Shown here in pieces: positions 1-6,975 of a stretch of DNA of 8,084 nt. How positions within the stretch are numbered: position 1 is the stretch's first letter; each line of letters begins with the position of its first letter. A model generated the notes under the pieces. That model had not been told where the DNA came from. It saw nothing but the letters and a program-made list of their open reading frames with translations, and did not search any database. The translations under genes were made by a program, and so were the position numbers. Source of the stretch: an uncultured Eubacteriales bacterium (GTDB lineage Bacteria > Bacillota > Clostridia > Christensenellales > DTU072); the NCBI GenBank assembly GCA_902766325.1, contig CACXDF010000266.1, positions 1 through 8,084 on the forward strand, in the 5' to 3' direction.

Positions 1-1487
1 ATGCTCTTGATCGCAAGATTGACGTTTTTCGGTAAACGTCCGCTGAAGTCGTCGGTGGAGAGCTGGTTTTCCAGGTCTATGCCTTGAGAAACGAGGTAAT
101 CGGCCCATTTTATCAAAAGATCGGCTTGATCGGTTACGAAATCGTTGTCGCCCGTTTCGTTATAGTACGCGGCGACGAGCAGAAGCATATTCGCGCTTTC
201 TTCCACAGGCATTTGTCCTTTATAGTAATAGACCTCTTCGTTCGTATATGCGAAGATCGGTTTTGTTTTCTTGTCTTTGTTTTTGCGACGAATGTATTTT
301 CCGTGAGCGCCGTAGACCTGACCCATAACGTATGGATAAACGCCCGCGTCGTGCGGCGCGAAGTCGTACTTCCAAACGGGCATACGAGCGAACTTAAAGA
401 CAGGCTCCAACATAGCCCGTACAAGAACGGGATTGTCCGTCAAAAAGAGGGGAACGGACGGATAGGTCACGTCGACCGTGGCGGCGCAACCGTTGCTGGA
501 ATTCTCTTTGGAGATAAGGACGGGTCTGCCGTCGCTTTCGATCAATTTATGCGCGGCGACGACCTGACGGAAAGAAGCAAGCAACAACGTATAGTAGGAG
601 AGCCCGTATTCGGGAATGACCGCGTTTTCCATACGTTTGTCTTCTTCCGCGCAACGCGCCGTCACTTCATTATAAGTCAGCACGGCGTCCCTGATGGCGG
701 AACGAACGTCCGGATAAAACTTTTTCCAGTAGCCTTGCTTTCTTTCGCCGAAATAGACGATGGATTCTGCGTCGTCCCACGCGAAAGTAAAAAAGTAACT
801 TAAGGCAGAGTCTTTATTGACGACGGCCGACTTTTCCGCGACGAGATACTTGCGAAAACCTTTTCCGGCAAGAGCGGGAGAACCGCCGAGATATTTTTTC
901 AGCGCGGCGGGAGAACAATGCACGATCTTGACCTGTCCTGCCGCATAAATATACCCCCAGTCGACGTCCAGTATATCGCCGGAGTCGTACAGCGGTTCCT
1001 GCTTCTTTCGACCGAGATAGCCGAGGTTACCGCCGGCCAGTTGCTCCACGCCGTAATCGACGGCTTTTTTCATGCCGCGATAGACGATCTTTTCGGAAAA
1101 GGCGAACAGCACGTCCACCATATGTTTTTTGCCGTCTGCGGAAGTCGCCTTAACGGTAACGTAAGCGACCGGTCTGGAAGTCAGTTTCAGATCGGATAAA
1201 ATAAACGGTACGGTGAAAGTCACTTCCAACCTGATAAGGTCGGACGCGAAAGTGTATTTTGTCGAGCTCAGACCCATTTCTACCGAAACCTGCGGAAGGA
1301 CGGGGCCTTTTCCCGCGCCCATAAAGCGATAGGCCGTTCCGTCTACAACGACGTATCCTTTGATCGGCTTGTCGTGCGCCGTCCACATTTTGATTTCGTC
1401 GTCATATAAGCGATCGCTCATGCTCCAAAGAGACATGAGCGGATCGAAAGTAAACAGGGGATAAGCGGGTAATTTGATTTCGCGCAT
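1..1487 (-). CDS. Glutaminase A-like protein (DUF4964/DUF5127/DUF4965 architecture), C-terminus outside the window
   Basis: An open frame runs from an ATG at 1487 to the left edge without a stop; 495 complete codons are visible (last full codon 5-3). The start has a strong Shine-Dalgarno GAGGTG (1499-1494) six bases upstream. The N-terminus (residues about 7-60, with LFTFDPLMSLWSMSDRLYDD and the DGTAYRFMG stretch) matches the N-terminal domain of the glutaminase A-like family. Residues about 275-495 match the DUF4965 part: KENSSNG near 328, TYPSVPLFL near 341, FAPHDAG at 376-382, MPVEESANM at 426-434 and the STDDFSGRLPKNVNLAIK stretch at 477-494. Aspergillus GtaA gave the family its glutaminase name, but most bacterial members are uncharacterised, so the substrate here is uncertain. 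Unlike the secreted fungal enzymes, no signal peptide is visible, so I infer a cytoplasmic location. It is the last visible gene of the lipase-glnN cluster, 24 nt after glnN. Judged by typical family size, roughly 150-200 residues (the C-terminal helical domain) are missing. Confidence 0.88.
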   Translation of the reverse strand, partial: MREIKLPAYPLFTFDPLMSLWSMSDRLYDDEIKMWTAHDKPIKGYVVVDGTAYRFMGAGKGPVLPQVSVEMGLSSTKYTFASDLIRLEVTFTVPFILSDLKLTSRPVAYVTVKATSADGKKHMVDVLFAFSEKIVYRGMKKAVDYGVEQLAGGNLGYLGRKKQEPLYDSGDILDVDWGYIYAAGQVKIVHCSPAALKKYLGGSPALAGKGFRKYLVAEKSAVVNKDSALSYFFTFAWDDAESIVYFGERKQGYWKKFYPDVRSAIRDAVLTYNEVTARCAEEDKRMENAVIPEYGLSYYTLLLASFRQVVAAHKLIESDGRPVLISKENSSNGCAATVDVTYPSVPLFLTDNPVLVRAMLEPVFKFARMPVWKYDFAPHDAGVYPYVMGQVYGAHGKYIRRKNKDKKTKPIFAYTNEEVYYYKGQMPVEESANMLLLVAAYYNETGDNDFVTDQADLLIKWADYLVSQGIDLENQLSTDDFSGRLPKNVNLAIKS

Positions 1488-1493
1488 GGTATT

Positions 1494-1499
1494 CACCTC
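1494..1499 (-). promoter_or_regulatory. Ribosome binding site of the glutaminase A-like gene
   Basis: GAGGTG on the minus strand, six bases before the ATG at 1487. It lies in the only intergenic space (1488-1511) between glnN and this gene and fixes the start codon. No terminator hairpin fits in those 24 nt, which supports read-through from glnN. Confidence 0.8.
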
Positions 1500-1511
1500 G
1501 TTTATGCAGTA

Positions 1512-3566
1512 TCAATAAGCGGAAAAAAGCAGATCGGCGTATGAAGGTACGGGCCAATACTTCTTTGCGGTCATGAGTTCGGCTTCGTCGACGGAAGCAC
1601 GCAGTTTTTTCATCGCCGGCAAAATGTCGTCGCGATAAACGATAGCCTTTTCCGAAAGACTGAGAGACAGCGTTTTTTCGACGACTTTTTCAAGTGCGGC
1701 GACGTTCTTTTCGGTCTGTTCGTATAACTTGATGAGTTTATCGAGCGTCTTGTTTTCTTTGAAAAGGAAAGCGGTGTCCGACAGGTCGCGGATATATTTG
1801 CGGATGGCGGGCAGGTACAACTCTCTCGTCATATCCGTCATGGTCAGACATTCGATATGCAGGATATTGCAATAGTTTTCCATCTGGATCTCGGTACGGG
1901 ATTCGATCTCGGTGCGAGAGAGGATACCGTGACGCTCGAACATAGACACGTTTTCTTCTTTGGCAAAGTACGGAAGCGCGTCAACCGTGGTGGGCAGGTT
2001 CAAGAGACCGAGGCGCTCCGCTTCTTTGATCCAGTCGCCCGAATAGCCGTTGCCGTTGAAGATGATGCGCTTATGTTCGCGCATAACGTCGCGAACGATG
2101 GCAATGACCGATTCTGCCAGGTTATCAGGATCCAGTTTCTTTTCCACTTCGGCCAGTTCGTCGGCGAAAATGGTGTTCATGATCAAATTGGTGTCGGCGA
2201 CCGAGAATGCGGAGCCGGTCAATCTGAATTCGAATTTATTTCCGGTAAAAGCGAGGGGAGAAGTACGGTTACGGTCGGTGCTGTCCTTGCGGAACTTCGG
2301 CAGACCTTTGACGCCGATCTCGATCTCGCAGTTGGCTCTTTCGCTGAAGTTTTTGCCCTTTTCGATAGCGGACAGGATACCCGTCAGTTCGTCGCCGAGG
2401 AAGATGGAAATGACCGCCGGAGGCGCTTCGTACGCACCCAAACGCAAATCGTTACCCGCGCTCGCGCAAGAAATACGCAAAAGGTCCTGATGCTTATCTA
2501 CCGCCGAAATAAAGGTGGAGAGGATAAGTAAGAACAACATATTATCGTGCGGGTTTTCGCCCGGCTCGAGCAGATTAATGCCCGTATCCGTCTGCAGAGA
2601 CCAGTTATTGTGCTTTCCGCTGCCGTTGATGGAAGCAAAGGGCTTTTCGTGGAGCAAACAGGTAAAACCGTGACGAGTGGCGATCTTCTTCATCATTTCC
2701 ATGACGATCTGGTTATGATCGGTGGCCGTGTTCACGTCGGTATAGATCACGGCGAGTTCGTGCTGAGAGGGCGCCGTTTCGTTATGCTTGGTCTTGGCGT
2801 AGACGCCCAGTTTCCAAAGTTCTTCGTCCAGTTCTTTCATGTACGCGACGACGCGGGGCTTTACCGCGCCGAAGTAATGGTCGCCAAGCTCCTGTCCTTT
2901 CGGAGCGCGCGCGCCGAACAAGGTCCTGCCGCAAAAAACGAGGTCGGGACGCTTTTCGCACATGCTTCTGTCGATCAAAAAGTATTCTTGTTCCGGCCCG
3001 GCCATGGGGATGACTTTTTTGACGTCCGTTTTGCCGAAAATATGCAAAATTTTGACCGCCTGGCGGTTCAGTTCTTCCATGGAACGGAGAAGGGGAGTTT
3101 TTTTGTCGAGCGCTTGTCCGTTATAACTGCAAAACGCGGTCGGTACGCAAAGTACGCCGTCCTTAATGAAAGCGTAGGAAGTGGGATCCCACGCGGTATA
3201 TCCGCGTGCTTCGAAGGTGGCGCGCAGGCCCCCGGACGGGAAACTGCTTGCGTCGGGCTCGCCCTTGATCAGCTCTTTTCCGCTGAACTTCATAATAACG
3301 CCGCCTTTGCCGTCCGACTCGATAAAGCTGTCGTGTTTTTCGGCGGTCACGCCGGTCAGCGGTTGGAACCAATGGGTAAAGTGGGTGCATCCTTGTTCGA
3401 TCGCCCACGTTTTCATCGCTTCGGCGATCACCGTGGCAAGACGAAGCGTCAAAGGCTTATCTTCTTCGACGCAGCGCACGTATTCTTCATAATCTTCTTT
3501 TTTAAGGCGTTCGCGGAAGACTTTGTCGTTAAAGACCATGCTTCCGAAAGTTTCTGTCGGGTTCAT
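1512..3566 (-). CDS. glnN: Glutamine synthetase type III (GSIII)
   Basis: ATP-dependent synthesis of glutamine from glutamate and ammonia in the cytoplasm; type III enzymes are large dodecamers found in Bacteroidota, cyanobacteria and many Clostridia. The 684-residue product is full length for a clostridial GSIII (Bacteroides forms are about 730). Visible family marks: N-terminal FTHWFQPLTG (63-72) and FPSGGLRATFEARGYTAWDP (109-128), the metal-binding strand AGPEQEYFLID (189-199), the class III signature HNETAPSQHELA (261-272), the nucleotide-binding region FASINGSGKHNNWS (310-323), DRNRTSPLAFTGNKFEFR (431-448) and the typical C-terminus YWPVPSYADLLF (670-681). ATG at 3566 follows AGGAAG (3580-3575) with an 8-nt spacer. 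The stop of the upstream lipase-like gene ends only 3 nt before this ATG, so the ribosome binding site lies inside the lipase coding end, which suggests translational coupling. I see no glutamine riboswitch or GlnR box near the gene. Confidence 0.97.
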   Translation of the reverse strand: MNPTETFGSMVFNDKVFRERLKKEDYEEYVRCVEEDKPLTLRLATVIAEAMKTWAIEQGCTHFTHWFQPLTGVTAEKHDSFIESDGKGGVIMKFSGKELIKGEPDASSFPSGGLRATFEARGYTAWDPTSYAFIKDGVLCVPTAFCSYNGQALDKKTPLLRSMEELNRQAVKILHIFGKTDVKKVIPMAGPEQEYFLIDRSMCEKRPDLVFCGRTLFGARAPKGQELGDHYFGAVKPRVVAYMKELDEELWKLGVYAKTKHNETAPSQHELAVIYTDVNTATDHNQIVMEMMKKIATRHGFTCLLHEKPFASINGSGKHNNWSLQTDTGINLLEPGENPHDNMLFLLILSTFISAVDKHQDLLRISCASAGNDLRLGAYEAPPAVISIFLGDELTGILSAIEKGKNFSERANCEIEIGVKGLPKFRKDSTDRNRTSPLAFTGNKFEFRLTGSAFSVADTNLIMNTIFADELAEVEKKLDPDNLAESVIAIVRDVMREHKRIIFNGNGYSGDWIKEAERLGLLNLPTTVDALPYFAKEENVSMFERHGILSRTEIESRTEIQMENYCNILHIECLTMTDMTRELYLPAIRKYIRDLSDTAFLFKENKTLDKLIKLYEQTEKNVAALEKVVEKTLSLSLSEKAIVYRDDILPAMKKLRASVDEAELMTAKKYWPVPSYADLLFSAY

Positions 3567-3569
3567 ATT

Positions 3570-5087
3570 TTATTCTTCCTTTCGATTTTTTTTATTCCAT
3601 TTAAGCAGTAATTTATGTCTCCAATTCATATGGTCGTTCATCAGGCGTTCCGTTTCGTCCTTGGAGAAATCGTTAAAGTACTGAAAGACGTCGTAGTGGT
3701 CGGCAAAAGAGATCGGAACGATGCGAGAAAAGTCCGTTGTTCCGGCCGTCGCCGAATACAGCAGCACCGTACCGTCGCCCTGGTCTGTGAATTCGCCGCC
3801 GACGCAATGATGGGTATCGCCGTCTTTTTTATAAAGAGCGGAGTAGCACGTCTCGTAGCCGATACCGCTGAAATAGTAGGTGTCGACCAGTTCCGTTACG
3901 TGTTGTTCTCCCTCTTCCGTATCGACGTAATAGCTCCTGGTATAGTCGAGCCAGTCTTTCATCCCCGCGCGTAACTCGTCGTTGACGTCGTTATTCAAAT
4001 GCGCCCACGGACGCGAGCAATAATAAGCGTATAAGTCTTCGTCCGATTCGAAATAATAGTCGTCCATCTTGCCCGTTTCGAAGTTGTACATCGAAAAATA
4101 AGGTTCTTTAAACTCGACAAAGCCGCGTTTCACGTCTTTTTCGGGCGTATGCTTATAAGTTTTGATATAGTTTTGATACTGCGGGGTACGGAACAGTTCG
4201 TACGTGGGCAGTAATTGATAAACGGTATACATATTTGCTATCGGTAAAAACTGTTCGTGAAAAGCGTTTTGGATCGCTTCTTCCGGAATAATGTTGCCCA
4301 ACATATCGGTTATATCGCTGATGCCGTCGACCATGTCTTCCAGATTTTCGAGCGTCGTAAGAGCAGTAACGGAACCGAGATAAGGGGAGTCGAAACTCAG
4401 GTACATATCGACTTTGTTGCGATTTTCTTCCGACAGGGACAAATAGCTGCCTACGACCAGTCCGCCGTTACTGTGAGATACGAGGATCACTTCGTCATAG
4501 CCTTTTTCGTTGATATAATCCTGCAAAAGCCGTCCGTTGACGCGGTTATCCAAGCGGAAGTCGTAATTGAAAACGAAAACGTCGTACGTATCGCCGTATT
4601 GTTCTTCAAAATAATTACAGATGTCCGTTTGCGCGTTCATCATACCGTATCTGTAACGGTTATTTACGTCCGGCGGATAGGGTTTGATGTTGTAAGTGGA
4701 AGTGCCGTCCTCGTTCATGGAAGCAAAGCGCTGTAAAAAACTTTCGCCGTCTCCGTGACCGTTGTCGGCAAGGATATGATCGAAAAGTTCTTCTTTCATT
4801 CTGCTTTGCGTAAACAGATAGATGATTGTCTCTAAGTTGGGAGTAGTGTGGTTGATGATATCGGTTATCCAAAGATCGACGTCGTCGGCAGGGTCCCATA
4901 CCGCCTTGCCCGTGTCTTCGTCGTATAACGCGGACGCAAACAGTCCGGGAACGATAATGATGGCTCTTTTTTTACCGTATTCCAGTATGCCGTAGAAGAA
5001 GGCGACAACAAGCGCCGCAAGAAGGCAGATGATCAGAATAATGGCGACGAGAGCTTTGACGAAGGGAGACGTTTTGTTCTTTGCCAT
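3570..5087 (-). CDS. Membrane-anchored LCAT-like lipase/acyltransferase (alpha/beta hydrolase)
   Basis: A 505-residue protein with one N-terminal hydrophobic segment (about 12-33) after a lysine-containing cytoplasmic tail, so a signal anchor with the catalytic domain outside is likely. The fold marks are those of the lecithin:cholesterol acyltransferase family: oxyanion-region strand IIIVPGLFAS (43-52) followed by VWDP (63-66), the FNYDFR motif (173-178, compare YDWR in the family), the nucleophile elbow VSHSNGGL (203-210) with Ser206, the GDGTV motif (437-441) with Asp438, and ADHYDVF (462-468) with His464. Together these give a complete Ser-Asp-His triad. The elbow is SHSNGG rather than the usual GHSxGG. 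Substrate is unknown; hydrolysis or acyl transfer on lipids is plausible. An in-frame ATG at 5147 would add 20 residues, but it lies at the -35 box of the predicted promoter, has no Shine-Dalgarno, and would put unusual sequence before the anchor. The ATG at 5087 has a weak GGGG (5097-5094). First gene of the glnN operon. Confidence 0.85.
   Translation of the reverse strand: MAKNKTSPFVKALVAIILIICLLAALVVAFFYGILEYGKKRAIIIVPGLFASALYDEDTGKAVWDPADDVDLWITDIINHTTPNLETIIYLFTQSRMKEELFDHILADNGHGDGESFLQRFASMNEDGTSTYNIKPYPPDVNNRYRYGMMNAQTDICNYFEEQYGDTYDVFVFNYDFRLDNRVNGRLLQDYINEKGYDEVILVSHSNGGLVVGSYLSLSEENRNKVDMYLSFDSPYLGSVTALTTLENLEDMVDGISDITDMLGNIIPEEAIQNAFHEQFLPIANMYTVYQLLPTYELFRTPQYQNYIKTYKHTPEKDVKRGFVEFKEPYFSMYNFETGKMDDYYFESDEDLYAYYCSRPWAHLNNDVNDELRAGMKDWLDYTRSYYVDTEEGEQHVTELVDTYYFSGIGYETCYSALYKKDGDTHHCVGGEFTDQGDGTVLLYSATAGTTDFSRIVPISFADHYDVFQYFNDFSKDETERLMNDHMNWRHKLLLKWNKKNRKEE
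3575..3580 (-). promoter_or_regulatory. Ribosome binding site of glnN, inside the end of the lipase-like gene
   Basis: AGGAAG on the minus strand, eight bases before the glnN ATG at 3566. It overlaps the last codons (Arg-Lys-Glu-Glu) of the upstream gene, whose TAA is at 3572-3570. Ribosomes ending on the lipase message are therefore placed at the glnN start. Confidence 0.7.
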
Positions 5088-5118
5088 AAAATACCCCAAA
5101 CTATTTAAGAATAAAATA

Positions 5119-5147
5119 ATAATATCATATTTTACGCGAACGCGCAA
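5119..5147 (-). promoter_or_regulatory. Sigma-A-type promoter of the lipase-glnN-glutaminase-like operon
   Basis: On the minus strand, -35 TTGCGC (5147-5142) and -10 TATTAT (5124-5119) are separated by exactly 17 nt, in an AT-rich gap between divergent genes. The expected transcript start near 5112 gives a leader of about 25 nt to the ATG at 5087. The spacer contains a short inverted repeat, CGCG-AA-CGCG (5135-5144), which might bind a regulator but is small. Matches were judged by eye. Confidence 0.6.
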
Positions 5148-5170
5148 TATCTTTGATGTAAAATCATGAA

Positions 5171-5656
5171 ATGTCGCCGAGCGAATACAATAAAACGATG
5201 GAAAAATATCTCAGAATGATGCGCTTCACGTTCGGACTGGCGCTCGTGATCGCCGTAGGAAGTCTGAACGCTCTTTTTATGACGCCGAAGTCCGAATGGT
5301 TTTCTTCTTTGTCCGGTATGGCGATATCGGGCAGGACGCACTCAGTTTGTTGGTTGATCGTCTACATTCTGACCGCCGTTCATATCGGAGAGGCGATAGG
5401 CGGCGGCCCGTTAAAAAAAGCCCGTCCGTTTCTTATAGGACTCGTGCTGTTCGGGTCGGCGTGGTGTTTCGCGTTCTTCCGATCGCACAGTATGATCGGC
5501 GGTATTTGTTTGCTTTCCGCCTGCGCGCTGTCAGCGGGATGCGTTTTCGTTCGGGCGGTAAAAGACACGAAAATAACGGCTTACTTTTCGGCGCCGCTTT
5601 TCGGTTGGTATCTTTATCTTTTGTTCGTCAACGTTTATCTTGCCGCGAATAACTAA
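5171..5656 (+). CDS. TspO/MBR family membrane protein
   Basis: A 161-residue very hydrophobic protein with five predicted membrane helices (about 18-36, 56-75, 85-103, 108-129 and 134-158), the number and length of TspO/MBR (tryptophan-rich sensory protein, relative of the mitochondrial translocator protein). Supporting positions: MTPKSEWF (37-44, compare P-x-W in the first loop), CWLIVYIL (60-67, compare VWTxLY), LFGSAWCFAFF (93-103, compare the LNxxWSxxFF helix), and the last helix APLFGWYLYLLFVNVYL (141-157), which matches the PYLxWxxFAxxLNxxxW pattern. Only four tryptophans are present (43, 61, 98, 146), so it is a lean member. The family binds porphyrins and related ligands; the role in Clostridia is not established. 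The start is uncertain: ATG at 5171 lacks a clear Shine-Dalgarno, and the ATG at 5198 (residue 10) is equally possible. It is divergent from the lipase operon, and its stop overlaps the stop of the convergent deacylase gene. Confidence 0.8.
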   Translation: MSPSEYNKTMEKYLRMMRFTFGLALVIAVGSLNALFMTPKSEWFSSLSGMAISGRTHSVCWLIVYILTAVHIGEAIGGGPLKKARPFLIGLVLFGSAWCFAFFRSHSMIGGICLLSACALSAGCVFVRAVKDTKITAYFSAPLFGWYLYLLFVNVYLAANN

Positions 5657-6120
5657 AATTGCGCGACGTCGGCGAAGACCGCTCCGAATTTTTCCGTCAG
5701 AACGAAAGGAGAGAGCTCTACCTGATATCCTATTTTGCCCGCGCTGAAAAAGATTTTTTCGGACAGTTGCGACGTTTCGTCGAGGACGGTGAAAAAGGGC
5801 TTTTTCATGCCGATGGGAGAGCACCCGCCGTGCACGTAACCGGTTAAAGGCAGAAGATCTTTTTGCTTCAGCATGGACAGGCTTTTTACGCCCGCCGCTT
5901 TGGCCGCTTTTTTCAGATCGAGCGTTGCGCAAACGGGTATGACGAAGACGTAGTGATTGAGATCGTTCGCTTCCGTTACGAGGGTTTTAAAAACCGAGCA
6001 GGGATCCGCGCCCAAAAGTTCGGCCACTTTTTGTCCGTCGGTCGGACTGCCGGACAGTTCGTGCGGAATATATTCGACGCCCATTTTGTCCAGGACGCGC
6101 ATTACGTTAGTTTTTTCCAT
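5653..6120 (-). CDS. ybaK: Cys-tRNA(Pro)/Cys-tRNA(Cys) deacylase, YbaK/EbsC family
   Basis: Cytoplasmic editing enzyme that hydrolyses cysteine wrongly attached to tRNA(Pro), acting in trans to prolyl-tRNA synthetase. The 155-residue length is standard. It begins with the family-typical KTNVMRVLDKMGVEY (3-17). It carries the conserved FKTLV (44-48) whose Lys45 matches the functional lysine of the family, the strand VFVIPVCATLDLKKAAKAAG (58-77), and the GYVHGGCSPIGMKK loop (94-107), diagnostic of YbaK rather than of ProX or the ProRS INS domain. The start at 6120 lies inside the end of the DUF896 gene (14-nt overlap, different frame). No clear Shine-Dalgarno precedes it (AATAAAAAAG), so coupled translation is likely. 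It is the last gene of the right cluster; the TAG (5655-5653) overlaps the TAA of the opposing TspO gene. Confidence 0.93.
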   Translation of the reverse strand: MEKTNVMRVLDKMGVEYIPHELSGSPTDGQKVAELLGADPCSVFKTLVTEANDLNHYVFVIPVCATLDLKKAAKAAGVKSLSMLKQKDLLPLTGYVHGGCSPIGMKKPFFTVLDETSQLSEKIFFSAGKIGYQVELSPFVLTEKFGAVFADVAQF

Positions 6121-6325
6121 CTTTTTTATTGATCTCGGTAAGCGGTATTTCTTTTCCGTCTTCGGTTACGAAATAAGTGTTCTTAAGTTGGTTGGTAAAA
6201 GTCGCCCGAAAACGTTCGAGATAGCGTTGACGCAAAACCTGTTGTTCGGCTTTTTCTTCGTCGGTCAGACCGACTTCGCGTTGCTTTTTGGATAGTTCGT
6301 TGATCCTTTGTATCAATTCATCCAT
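6107..6325 (-). CDS. DUF896 (YnzC-like) small protein
   Basis: A 72-residue charged helical protein. The N-terminal part MDELIQRINELSKKQREVGL followed by TDEEKAEQQVLRQRYLERFR (residues 1-40) and the TNQLKN (44-49), TEDGKEIPL (54-62) elements match the DUF896/YnzC family of Bacillota: a helical hairpin in which two helices are joined by GLTxEE. Bacillus subtilis YnzC is linked to the SOS-region gene cluster, but its biochemical role is unknown, and the neighbours here differ. A GTG three codons upstream (6334) is in frame, but it overlaps the Shine-Dalgarno AGAGGT (6338-6333). The ATG at 6325 with a 7-nt spacer is therefore the better start. It overlaps the upstream membrane-protein gene by 8 nt (ATGGATGA, where TGA is that gene's stop) and the downstream ybaK start by 14 nt. 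Confidence 0.88.
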   Translation of the reverse strand: MDELIQRINELSKKQREVGLTDEEKAEQQVLRQRYLERFRATFTNQLKNTYFVTEDGKEIPLTEINKKDGKN

Positions 6326-6974
6326 GAATGACACCTCTGAAAAATATTTTTTTATTGCCGAGACACAGCAAAAAACTTGTTATTGCCGAGCCGAGAGCGA
6401 TGCCGAAAAGAGTAAGGGTGACCGTACGGGTCGGTTGTTCGTTTACTCGCAGGAAATAGTAGGGGCCGGAATATACTTCGGCGAAGTTAAGGGCGAGCAT
6501 AACGATGCCGTAAACAAATACGAGCGCGACGCCGACGGGAACGTAAAAATAATTGAGATTGCGCGATTCTTCTTTTTCGAAAAACAAAAATGAAAGGAGT
6601 GAAAGAAGAGGGCAGACAATATAAAAGAGCCAGTCGGAAACCGATGTAAGGAGAGACCCGGGGTCTTTTTCATGCGGGAGAAGAAGGAGTAAAAAGACGA
6701 CTAACGTTACCGTAGAAACGCAGGTCGCCACGTACCGCAACGCATGCGAGTAGGGATTGGTGCCGCAACCTTTTCGCACGTTGTAATATACGGACAGAAG
6801 GGCGAAAAAGGCGGAAAAGAAAAGAAGCAGATTGCCGATGCCGCAAAGACGAACGAAAATGAAGGCCCCCGTTTCTTTAATAGCCGAAACGAAAGCGATC
6901 GTCTCTCCGACGAATAATAAAATATTGCTGACGGTCGCCGCAAAAAACAATTTTTCTTCGGAAATGATTTTCAT
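6318..6974 (-). CDS. Six-helix membrane protein, resembling the bacterial Pr6Pr (FAR-17a/AIG1-like) group
   Basis: A 218-residue integral membrane protein with six hydrophobic segments (about 10-31, 38-62, 82-100, 112-132, 143-165 and 184-206) and short charged loops. The order 'GIGNLLLFFSAFFALLSVYY' (45-64), 'LRYVATCVSTVTLVVFLLLL' (79-98), 'YIVCPLLSLLSFLFFE' (118-133) and 'GPYYFLRV' (170-177) resembles the bacterial Pr6Pr family: an SNLL-type helix, a helix with conserved thr/val, and a PLLxxxxFLFFE helix followed by a GPF/GPYxFL loop. This is recognition from memory and should be treated as tentative; no catalytic site can be named. The start at 6974 lies 1 nt after the signal peptidase stop. 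It has no Shine-Dalgarno (the preceding stretch is pyrimidine-rich), so reinitiation after lepB is likely. The stop overlaps the DUF896 start. Confidence 0.75.
   Translation of the reverse strand: MKIISEEKLFFAATVSNILLFVGETIAFVSAIKETGAFIFVRLCGIGNLLLFFSAFFALLSVYYNVRKGCGTNPYSHALRYVATCVSTVTLVVFLLLLLPHEKDPGSLLTSVSDWLFYIVCPLLSLLSFLFFEKEESRNLNYFYVPVGVALVFVYGIVMLALNFAEVYSGPYYFLRVNEQPTRTVTLTLFGIALGSAITSFLLCLGNKKIFFRGVIHG
6333..6338 (-). promoter_or_regulatory. Ribosome binding site that decides the DUF896 gene start
   Basis: AGAGGT on the minus strand, seven bases before the ATG at 6325. It lies inside the coding end of the six-helix membrane protein and overlaps the alternative GTG at 6334-6332, which rules that GTG out as a good start. 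Confidence 0.65.
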
Positions 6975-6975
6975 A

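Noticed and set aside
84..803. Plus-strand open frame of 239 codons
   Set aside because: It is antisense to the glutaminase A-like coding region, which has clear family motifs through this stretch; no ribosome binding site or domain supports it.
2547..3611. Long plus-strand open frame (354 codons) opposite glnN
   Set aside because: It lies wholly antisense to a well-conserved glutamine synthetase, has no recognisable domain, and its composition is what the complement of GSIII codons would give.
5088..5147. Twenty-residue N-terminal extension of the lipase-like protein
   Set aside because: The ATG overlaps the predicted -35 box and lacks a Shine-Dalgarno; the shorter form begins with a standard signal-anchor pattern.
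5088..5170. Riboswitch, GlnR operator or a plus-strand promoter for the TspO gene in the divergent gap
   Set aside because: The 83-bp gap is too short for a structured riboswitch, no TGTNA-N7-TNACA-like box is present, and plus-strand candidates such as TAAAAT at 5159 lack a matching -35.
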